Assembly: GCA_003104895.1 (NCBI GenBank) | Contig: PQAG01000062.1 | Coordinates: forward strand, 15,667 to 29,939 | DNA: 14,273 bases | Source of the DNA: Nitrosomonadales bacterium | GTDB taxonomy: Bacteria; Pseudomonadota; Gammaproteobacteria; Burkholderiales; Sulfuricellaceae | Direction: 5' to 3' | In this document: positions 1 to 6,076 of the stretch, in pieces | Layout: every line of letters begins with the position of its first letter | How positions within the stretch are numbered: position 1 is the stretch's first letter | Program-made: the position numbers and the translations under genes | The notes under the pieces: generated by a model | Database searches by the model: none | What the model saw: the letters and a program-made list of their open reading frames with translations, nothing else | Told to the model about the DNA's origin: nothing

Positions 1-749
1 CCCTTGCGCGCGTCGATCAGGGCGATGTCCTGCGGCGTGGTGACGATCACGGCGCCGGTCACCGGCACGCGCTGCGCCAGGGTCAGCTGGATGTCGCCGG
101 TGCCGGGCGGCAGGTCGACCACCAGGTAGTCGAGGTCTTTCCACTTGGTGTCGTTGAGCAGCTGTTCAAGCGCCTGGGTGACCATCGGGCCGCGCCACAC
201 CATGGGCTGCTCCACGTCCACCAGGAAGCCGATGGACATGGCCTGAATGCCGTGTCCCACCATGGGTTCCATGCTCTGTCCGTCTTTCGAATCGGGGCGG
301 CCGGTGATGCCCAGCATGGTGGGCTGCGAAGGACCGTAAATATCCGCATCCATGATGCCGACGGAAGCGCCTTCAGCCGCCAGCGCCAGCGCCAGGTTGA
401 CAGCAGTGGTGGATTTGCCCACGCCGCCCTTGCCGGAAGCCACGGCGATCACGTTCTTCACGCCGGGAATCAGCTTCACGCCTTTCTGTACGGCGTGGGA
501 AACGATTTTCTGGCTCATGTTGACGGTCACGTCACCCACGCCGGAAATGGTTTTAAGCTTGTCCGTCACCAGTTTCTGGATATCGCTCATCACGCCCTTG
601 GCGGGGTAGCCCAGCACCACGTCCACAGCCACGTTGTTGCCATCCACCTTGATGTTCCTGGCGGATTTGCTGGTCATGTAATCCTTATGGGTATGGGGAT
701 CGATCAATTCTTTCAGTGCATCCTGAACCTGCTGTTCCGAAACGGCCAT
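1..749 (-). CDS. apbC: Iron-sulfur cluster carrier ATPase ApbC/Mrp (partial, 3' end beyond window)
   Basis: Cytosolic P-loop ATPase of the Mrp/NBP35 family, which binds an Fe-S cluster and passes it to apoproteins. The 249 visible codons begin with a DUF59/MIP18-like domain (about residues 5-78). The deviant Walker A follows as GKGGVGKS at 106-113, then MDADIYGPS at 133-141 (a family hallmark) and the Walker B-like VVDLPPGTGD at 210-219. Family members run to about 360 residues, so roughly the last third, with the cluster-binding CxxC, lies left of position 1. The ATG at 749 is chosen because AGGAG (755-759) sits five bases upstream and the N-terminus matches the family. It diverges from metG; I recall this arrangement as common in betaproteobacteria. 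Its leader would carry the heptad/hairpin repeat at 763-859. Family assignment is secure from motifs; the exact physiological client is not visible. Confidence 0.96.
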   Translation of the reverse strand, partial: MAVSEQQVQDALKELIDPHTHKDYMTSKSARNIKVDGNNVAVDVVLGYPAKGVMSDIQKLVTDKLKTISGVGDVTVNMSQKIVSHAVQKGVKLIPGVKNVIAVASGKGGVGKSTTAVNLALALAAEGASVGIMDADIYGPSQPTMLGITGRPDSKDGQSMEPMVGHGIQAMSIGFLVDVEQPMVWRGPMVTQALEQLLNDTKWKDLDYLVVDLPPGTGDIQLTLAQRVPVTGAVIVTTPQDIALIDARK

Positions 750-754
750 GCTTG

Positions 755-759
755 CTCCT
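755..759 (-). promoter_or_regulatory. Ribosome binding site of apbC
   Basis: AGGAG on the minus strand, five bases before the ATG at 749. It fixes the apbC start. Confidence 0.75.
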
Positions 760-762
760 AGT

Positions 763-859
763 TTAGTTGTCAGTCATCAGTGTTCAGTCATCAGTAAAAC
801 CCCGGCGCAGAGCGCCGGACAACGCTACTGACAACTGACAACTGATAACTGAACCCTGA
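763..859. repeat. Symmetric heptad-repeat palindrome with central hairpin
   Basis: The left arm has TCAGT cores at exact 7-base spacing, starting at 770, 777, 784 and 791, plus a degenerate unit at 763-769. The right arm has the inverse core ACTGA at the same spacing, ending at 831, 838, 845 and 852, plus a degenerate unit at 853-859. The arms flank a 27-base centre holding a perfect 7-bp hairpin, CCGGCGC (802-808) and GCGCCGG (812-818), loop AGA. It fills most of the apbC/metG divergent region. On the minus strand the hairpin is followed by GGTTTTA, so a weak attenuator in the apbC leader is possible. It carries no coding capacity. It could be a dispersed repeat or a regulator-binding array; the sequence alone does not decide. 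Confidence 0.8.
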
Positions 860-869
860 ATGAGTTTGT

Positions 870-875
870 TACAAT
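870..875 (+). promoter_or_regulatory. metG: Possible metG -10 element
   Basis: TACAAT is a close match to the sigma-70 -10 consensus. It would place the transcript start near 882, about 20 bases before the ATG at 902 and downstream of the alternative ATG at 860. No convincing -35 box lies 16-18 bases upstream, where the repeat arm ends, so this is a weak call. Confidence 0.3.
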
Positions 876-901
876 TTGATTTTACCTGTTTCGAGCTTCC
901 C

Positions 902-3094
902 ATGACACGCAAAATCCTGGTCACGTCCGCCCTGCCCTATGCCAACGGCAGCATCCACCTGGGACACCTGGTGGAATACATCCAGACCGATATCTGGGTG
1001 CGGTTTCATAAAATGCAAGCTGACACCGAATGTTATTACGTCTGCGCGGATGACACCCACGGCACGCCCATCATGCTGCGCGCGGAGAAGGAAGGCATCA
1101 CGCCGGAACAGCTGATCGATCGTGTCTGGAACGAACACACGCGCGACTTCGGCGGCTTCCACATCGAGTTCGACAATTACTACTCGACCAATTCCGGGGA
1201 AAACAAGGAACTTGCGCAGTCGATTTACCGCAAGCTGCGCGACGAGGCAAAGCTGATCGATACCAGAATCATCGAGCAGTTCTACGATCCGGAAAAGGAA
1301 ATGTTCCTGCCGGACCGCTTCATCAAGGGCGAATGCCCCAAGTGCCATGCCCAGGACCAGTATGGCGATTCCTGCGAGGCCTGCGGCGCAACCTACTCGC
1401 CCACCGACCTGATCAACCCGGTTTCCGCCGTGTCCGGCGCCAGGCCGGTGCGCAGGGAATCCGAGCATTATTTCTTCAGGCTCGGCGATGACAAGTGCCG
1501 GGCATTTCTGGCGGATTGGACACAAGCACAGGGCCACCTGCAGGCCGAAGCCTGCAACAAGATGCAGGAATGGCTCGAATCCGGTCTGAACAACTGGGAC
1601 ATCTCGCGCGATGCGCCCTATTTCGGCTTCGAAATACCGGATGCGCCGGGCAAATACTTCTATGTCTGGCTGGACGCGCCGATCGGCTACATGGCCAGCT
1701 TCATGAACCTGGCCAGGCGCAAGGGGCTGGACTTCGACGAATTCTGGAAGGAAGGCTCCGACACCGAGCTGTATCACTTCATCGGCAAGGACATTCTCTA
1801 CTTCCATGCCCTGTTCTGGCCAGCCACGCTGAAGTTTTCCGGCCACCGCACACCCACCAGCGTTTTCGCGCATGGCTTCCTCACCGTGAACGGCCAGAAA
1901 ATGTCCAAATCGCGCGGCACCTTCATCACCGCCGGGAGCTACCTGCAGCACCTCAACCCGGAATACCTGCGCTACTACTACGCCGCCAAGCTCAACGGCA
2001 GCATGGAGGACATCGACCTCAGCCTGGAAGACTTCACCGCGCGCGTCAACAGCGACCTGGTGGGCAAATACGTCAACATCGCCAGCCGCGCCTCCAGCTT
2101 CATCCTCAAGCGCTTCGGCGGCCGCCTCATCAATGCGGAGGAACGCCGCCAGCCGGAGGAAGAAGAACTGGAAATCCTTCTGCTCGGCTCGGAAGAAATG
2201 ATCGCGCGCGCCTATGCTGAGCGCGACTTCAGCAAGGCGATACGCGAAATCATGCGCCTCACCGATGCGGTGAACCAGTTCTTCGACCTGAACAAACCCT
2301 GGGAGCTGGCCAAGAAGCCGGAGCAGGAAAAGCGCCTGCACCAGGTGTGCAGCGAAAGCCTCAACGCCTTCCGCATCCTCACCATTTACCTCAAGCCGGT
2401 GCTGCCGCAGCTCGCCGCCAGGGTGGAACAGTTCCTCAACCTGGCAGGCAAAATGGGCTGGCAGGATCTCAAGACCTACCCCGCCAACACCATCAATGCC
2501 TACGAGCACCTCATGACCCGGATCGACCCGAAACAGGTGGAAGCCATGATCGAAGCCAACAAAGCCACCCTGACACCTCCCCCCTCCCCCGCAAGCGGGG
2601 GAGGGGCTGGGGGAGAGGAGACCCACCCCGCACGCCATGGGGAAAAGCAGCAACATGCCGCTGCTCCTCTCCCTGCACCCGCAAGGGGTGTCCCCGCCGA
2701 GAGCGGCAGCAAAGCTGCTCGCTCTGGCGAGACGGGCGAGGGGACAAACGGAGCCGCTATCGCTCCAACAATTTCAATTGACGATTTCAGCAAGATCGAC
2801 CTGCGCATCGCCAGGATCGTCAATGCCGGGCACGTCGAAGGCGCGGACAAGCTGCTTCAGCTCACTCTGGACATCGGCGAAGGCAAGACCCGCAACGTGT
2901 TTGCAGGCATCAAGTCGGCCTACGCGCCTGAACAGCTGATCGGCCGCATGACCGTGATGGTCGCCAATCTCGCCCCGCGCAAGATGAAGTTCGGCCTGTC
3001 CGAAGGCATGGTGCTTGCCGCTTCCGGCGAGGCGCCCGGCCTCTTCATCCTCAGCCCGGACGACGGCGCGCAACCTGGCATGCGCGTCAAATAG
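902..3094 (+). CDS. metG: Methionyl-tRNA synthetase with palindromic insert in linker
   Basis: Charges tRNA-Met with methionine in the cytosol (class I aminoacyl-tRNA synthetase). The 730 residues show the HIGH-type motif HLGH at 19-22, a zinc site with C145, C148, C158 and C161 in the connective-peptide region, and KMSKS at 333-337. A helical anticodon-binding region extends to about 557. A C-terminal Trbp111/EMAP-like tRNA-binding domain (about 625-730) contains the IDLRIARI and NLAPRKMKFGLSEGM stretches. The ATG at 902 is preferred over the in-frame ATG at 860 because MTRKILVTSALPYANG is the usual family N-terminus; neither has a strong ribosome site. Residues about 559-616 are a Pro/Ala/Gly-rich tract encoded by a three-hairpin DNA element, so the protein is longer than I would expect for the family. 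Both flanking domains look intact, so it should be functional. The FapA gene follows after 42 bp. Confidence 0.97.
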   Translation: MTRKILVTSALPYANGSIHLGHLVEYIQTDIWVRFHKMQADTECYYVCADDTHGTPIMLRAEKEGITPEQLIDRVWNEHTRDFGGFHIEFDNYYSTNSGENKELAQSIYRKLRDEAKLIDTRIIEQFYDPEKEMFLPDRFIKGECPKCHAQDQYGDSCEACGATYSPTDLINPVSAVSGARPVRRESEHYFFRLGDDKCRAFLADWTQAQGHLQAEACNKMQEWLESGLNNWDISRDAPYFGFEIPDAPGKYFYVWLDAPIGYMASFMNLARRKGLDFDEFWKEGSDTELYHFIGKDILYFHALFWPATLKFSGHRTPTSVFAHGFLTVNGQKMSKSRGTFITAGSYLQHLNPEYLRYYYAAKLNGSMEDIDLSLEDFTARVNSDLVGKYVNIASRASSFILKRFGGRLINAEERRQPEEEELEILLLGSEEMIARAYAERDFSKAIREIMRLTDAVNQFFDLNKPWELAKKPEQEKRLHQVCSESLNAFRILTIYLKPVLPQLAARVEQFLNLAGKMGWQDLKTYPANTINAYEHLMTRIDPKQVEAMIEANKATLTPPPSPASGGGAGGEETHPARHGEKQQHAAAPLPAPARGVPAESGSKAARSGETGEGTNGAAIAPTISIDDFSKIDLRIARIVNAGHVEGADKLLQLTLDIGEGKTRNVFAGIKSAYAPEQLIGRMTVMVANLAPRKMKFGLSEGMVLAASGEAPGLFILSPDDGAQPGMRVK
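2574..2746. repeat. Three-hairpin GC-rich palindromic element inside metG
   Basis: Hairpin 1 is a perfect 12-bp stem, CCCCTCCCCCGC (2581-2592) with GCGGGGGAGGGG (2595-2606), loop AA. GGGAGAGGAG (2611-2620) is perfectly complementary to CTCCTCTCCC (2664-2673), enclosing 43 bases. Hairpin 2 pairs CACCC (2676-2680) with GGGTG (2686-2690). Hairpin 3 pairs GTCCCC (2690-2695) with GGGGAC (2740-2745) around GAGCG/CGCTC and GCAGC/GCTGC, loop AAA, with one bulged T at 2719. The style matches intergenic palindromic repeats of proteobacteria, but here it is read as coding sequence in the flexible linker between two metG domains. Exact insertion boundaries cannot be set without homologues. Confidence 0.8.
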
Positions 3095-3114
3095 CAGTTA
3101 ACCTGATACCCTTC

Positions 3115-3130
3115 AAAAAAAAAAGGGGGG
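3115..3130 (+). promoter_or_regulatory. A10G6 homopolymer tract acting as fapA ribosome binding site
   Basis: Ten A residues (3115-3124) run directly into six G residues (3125-3130), six bases before the ATG at 3137. The G run is the only Shine-Dalgarno-like sequence available. Slippage in either run would change ribosome-site strength or spacing. Confidence 0.6.
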
Positions 3131-3136
3131 TGCCGA

Positions 3137-4780
3137 ATGGATGAAACACAGGACACGCAAGCTCAGGCTCTGAAGTTCTCGATCACGGAAGACACCCGAA
3201 AGCTGCTGGCCAGCTTTACGCCAGCGGAAAACCGGGCGCCGCTTGAGCTGGACGCGCTCAAGCAAAAAATCGCAGCAGCAGGTTTCGCGCAGCTTTTTCT
3301 TTTTGAACCTGCGCTGACTCAACTGATCAGGCAGACTGCCACGGCCGCCGAGCCTTTCAGCCTTGAAATCGGCGAGGTGCGCAATGCCAGTGCAGCCGCA
3401 GAAGTGGCTGCGGACAAGATGTCTGCGTGGCTCACCGTGACGCCCCCCTGCGGCGGCGCAGCCGTGACGCGGGAGCAGATTGACCGCGCGCTGTCGGCAA
3501 AAGGGGTCACCGCCGGCATCCTGGAATGGGCGCTTGAGCAGGTGCTGGCATGCGGCACGGCAGACAGGACCCTGATCGCCCAGGGGCGCGAGGTGGTGCA
3601 CGGCGAGGATGGCCGCCTGCAGTGCCTGATTCCCATGGTCAAGGACCGCCATCCCCACCTCGATGAACATGACATCGCCGATTACCGCGATCTGGGCGGC
3701 ATCGTCACGGTGCATCAGGGCGAGCGCCTGATGCAGAAACACCCGCCCACGCCGGGCGAAGCAGGGGAAAATGTATTGGGGCAGGTCATCCCGGCCAAAC
3801 CCGGCAAGGAAGCCCTGTTCTCCCCCCAGCTCAAGGGCGCCAAGGCCGATCCGGAGGATCCCGCCTTCCTGATTGCCGAAATTTCAGGCCAGCCGGTGGA
3901 AGTCAGCCACGGCATGAGCGTGGAGCCTACAATCACGCTCAAGACCGTTGACCTGTCCACCGGCAACCTCGATTTCGACGGCACCATCAACGTCACCGGC
4001 GACGTGCATGCCGGCATGAGCATTCGCGCCACCGGCGACATCCATGTCGGCGGCACTGTCGAGGCAGCCACGCTCGAAGCCGGGGGCGACATCATCGTCA
4101 AGGGCGGCATCATCGGCCACGGCGAGGTTCATGATCATCCGGACGACAAGCAGAAAGCCGACATTGCCCGCATCCGCTGCGCAGGCTCCTGCTCGGCCCA
4201 TTTCATCGAAAATGCCAGCATCGAAACCGGCGACAGCATCCTGGTCGCCAATCTGGTGATGCAAAGCGAACTGGCGGCAATCAACCAGATTCTGGTCGGC
4301 AAGCCGGGCACGGGCATGGGGCGCATCATCGGCGGCCTGGCCGAAGCCACCCTCCTGGTGCAGGCTGCAACGATCGGCTCACCTGCCGGAGTCACGACAC
4401 GGGTGATGGTTGGCACCAACCCGTACCTGCACGACAAATTGAAGCGCACGACGCATCTTCTGGAAACCAAGGCCAAGGAAATGGCGGAAGTCATCAAGCT
4501 GCTGACCTACGTCAGAAGCCATCCGGAGCGCATGCCGGCCGGCATCCTCCACAAGGCAGAAAACACCCAAATGGCCCTGATGCTGGACATGGAAACCCTG
4601 CAGGAGGAGAAAGAACAACTCGAACATGAAATCAACCTGGCCGTGGACGCCAGGGTGGTGGCGGAAAAAACCGTCTTCGGCGGCGTCCAGATCGAGATCG
4701 GCGGCCAGATTCACCATGTCGAAATGCAGCGCAACGGCGGCACCTTCGCCCTCGGTGAGGATGGCATCGCTTTCCAGTGA
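3137..4780 (+). CDS. FapA/DUF342-family protein
   Basis: A 547-residue protein of the FapA (formerly DUF342) family. The N-terminal half (about 1-190) is alpha/beta, followed by the family signature region HPPTPGEAGENVLGQVIPAK (202-221). A glycine-rich repeating stretch (about 255-425, with units such as GDVHAG, GDIHVGG and GGDIIVKGG) is typical of the family's right-handed beta-helix. Next come a helical, probably coiled-coil segment (about 430-510) and a short C-terminal beta tail. No signal peptide or membrane segment is evident, so it is likely cytosolic. Relatives have been linked to flagellar assembly or polar localisation in some bacteria, but no flagellar gene is visible here, so the role is open. 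It begins 42 bp after metG on the same strand and may share its transcript. Its ATG is set by the G6 run six bases upstream. Family call is firm; function is not. Confidence 0.88.
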   Translation: MDETQDTQAQALKFSITEDTRKLLASFTPAENRAPLELDALKQKIAAAGFAQLFLFEPALTQLIRQTATAAEPFSLEIGEVRNASAAAEVAADKMSAWLTVTPPCGGAAVTREQIDRALSAKGVTAGILEWALEQVLACGTADRTLIAQGREVVHGEDGRLQCLIPMVKDRHPHLDEHDIADYRDLGGIVTVHQGERLMQKHPPTPGEAGENVLGQVIPAKPGKEALFSPQLKGAKADPEDPAFLIAEISGQPVEVSHGMSVEPTITLKTVDLSTGNLDFDGTINVTGDVHAGMSIRATGDIHVGGTVEAATLEAGGDIIVKGGIIGHGEVHDHPDDKQKADIARIRCAGSCSAHFIENASIETGDSILVANLVMQSELAAINQILVGKPGTGMGRIIGGLAEATLLVQAATIGSPAGVTTRVMVGTNPYLHDKLKRTTHLLETKAKEMAEVIKLLTYVRSHPERMPAGILHKAENTQMALMLDMETLQEEKEQLEHEINLAVDARVVAEKTVFGGVQIEIGGQIHHVEMQRNGGTFALGEDGIAFQ

Positions 4781-4845
4781 TGCATATCTGCCGGTTGCGA
4801 TAAACGGCTCCCGAGCGCACCCTGGCCCACGGCAGGAAAGCGTTT

Positions 4846-6054
4846 TTACCAGATTTCCACCGCCGGCGGCGCCTCATCCTCCTGGTTGAAAGTGTATGCG
4901 CCGGCCTTTGCCAGACCGTCGACGATTCCGGCGAAGTGATGATCGAATTCGCTGCCGCGATCAAACAGTTTCAGTACCCGGCCGACCGCACCATGCACAG
5001 TATCGCTAATGGTGAATTCCTGATTGTCAGTCAGTCCAAGATGGACGTACAAACCCTCGATTGCGGTAACCATGCTTTCGAGTTCAAGCCGGGCCGCCAC
5101 CTGTTGCTCGCGATAGCTGCCGCGCAGTTCCTCGACTGCCTTGCGGCTGGCATCCGCAAGCTTGCGCAATTCCCCGGAACGCACAATTGCTTCGGTACGC
5201 AGGTTGATGTTGTCTACCGCCAGTTCGGCGGACTCGGCAATCATCGCGGCGTGATCGCGGATGCGCCCGCAGAGATCGTCATCCGCGATAGGCATGTTCA
5301 GCAGGAGCAGCGAGACGCTGTCGTAGTTGACGATGAGGCGGTTCCGGAAGCCAAAAATGCGGCCCATCTTCCGCGATTTCTCAATCACCGATTCCTCGAG
5401 CGGTGAGGCCGGACCCCGCGAAGTCAGCGTCAGGGTTTCGGTGGCCGCCCGCAGCTGGACGTGGCAGTCGATGCCGAAAGCACCCATCGACTCGATCGCC
5501 AGCGCCGCCAGTGCGCGCTGCGTGCGGCAACCGAGGGCGCTGCGGCTGAACTTCAACGCGACCCCGGTTTCGCCGAGGGTGGTGAGCGCAGTCATTGCCG
5601 CGCCAAAGGTGGACCGCTTCTCGTCAATCGCCGCTGCGTGCAGGCGCTTGTGGCGGATCGCCAGAGCCGTCTTGCGAAACAGTTCATCCGGCACGAAGGG
5701 TTTGGCCATGAAATCGTTGCCGCCGGCGTCATAGGCCTGCAGGCGGTCGTCCAGTTCGTCATGGCCAGAGAGGAAAATGACTGGCAGATCATGCGTAGCA
5801 TCTGCCGCACGCAGCCGCCGGCATGTTTCGTAGCCGTCGATGCCAGCCCCCATTTCGATGTCGAGAATCACCATGTCAGGGAGTTGCCCTCCATCCAAGC
5901 CGGAGAGGCTGGCCAAGGCATCCTCGCCTGAGTTCGTCTCGACGATTTCGTGGCCTTCCGCGGCGAGCGAGGCGCCGAGCATGCCTGCCACCACCGGGTC
6001 GTCATCGACGATCATGATGCGGCCGCAATGTGCGGCATCGAACAGTTCTACCAT
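4846..6054 (-). CDS. Response regulator: receiver plus uncharacterised output region
   Basis: A 402-residue cytosolic response regulator. The receiver domain (about 12-130) has every canonical residue: acidic D17, D18 and D19, phosphoacceptor D65 (in VILDIEMG), S96 (in IFLSGHDE) and K118 (in MAKPF). The rest (about 150-402) holds no DNA-binding helix-turn-helix, GGDEF, EAL, HD-GYP or methylesterase motif that I can recognise. It shows a mixed alpha/beta part (about 165-290), possibly GAF-like, then a charged helical, probably coiled-coil segment (about 290-350) and a helical tail. The ATG at 6054 is chosen because AAGGAG lies seven bases upstream and the receiver begins directly after it; further upstream the frame overlaps the kinase gene. 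It follows the hybrid kinase by 22 bp, so it is most likely the terminal acceptor of that phosphorelay. How it produces an output is unknown. Confidence 0.88.
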   Translation of the reverse strand: MVELFDAAHCGRIMIVDDDPVVAGMLGASLAAEGHEIVETNSGEDALASLSGLDGGQLPDMVILDIEMGAGIDGYETCRRLRAADATHDLPVIFLSGHDELDDRLQAYDAGGNDFMAKPFVPDELFRKTALAIRHKRLHAAAIDEKRSTFGAAMTALTTLGETGVALKFSRSALGCRTQRALAALAIESMGAFGIDCHVQLRAATETLTLTSRGPASPLEESVIEKSRKMGRIFGFRNRLIVNYDSVSLLLLNMPIADDDLCGRIRDHAAMIAESAELAVDNINLRTEAIVRSGELRKLADASRKAVEELRGSYREQQVAARLELESMVTAIEGLYVHLGLTDNQEFTISDTVHGAVGRVLKLFDRGSEFDHHFAGIVDGLAKAGAYTFNQEDEAPPAVEIW

Positions 6055-6061
6055 AATGGTT

Positions 6062-6067
6062 CTCCTT
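6062..6067 (-). promoter_or_regulatory. Strong ribosome binding site of the response regulator
   Basis: AAGGAG on the minus strand with a seven-base spacer to the ATG at 6054. It lies in the 22-bp gap after the kinase stop codon and decides the regulator start. It is much stronger than anything before the kinase start, so the regulator may be made in excess of the kinase. Confidence 0.8.
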
Positions 6068-6076
6068 GACTGGTTG

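Noticed and set aside
802..818. Hairpin as a Rho-independent terminator for a gene ending here
   Set aside because: The flanking genes diverge, so no gene ends here. The plus strand has no T run after the stem, and the minus strand has only GGTTTTA. A leader attenuator remains possible and is mentioned with the heptad array.
763..859. CRISPR-like repeat array
   Set aside because: The units are seven bases with no spacers and invert at the centre, which does not fit a CRISPR array.
860..862. ATG at 860 as the metG start
   Set aside because: It abuts the last degenerate heptad, has no ribosome site, lies upstream of the likely transcript start, and adds 14 residues not typical of the family.
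869..2656. Long minus-strand ORF of 595 codons antisense to metG
   Set aside because: It is the exact codon complement of metG in a GC-rich gene, has no recognisable domains, and the metG protein is unmistakable.
4781..4845. Terminator between the convergent FapA and response regulator genes
   Set aside because: Only CTGCCG (4788-4793) and CGGCAG (4831-4836) pair, across a long loop, with no good T run. I see no convincing stem.
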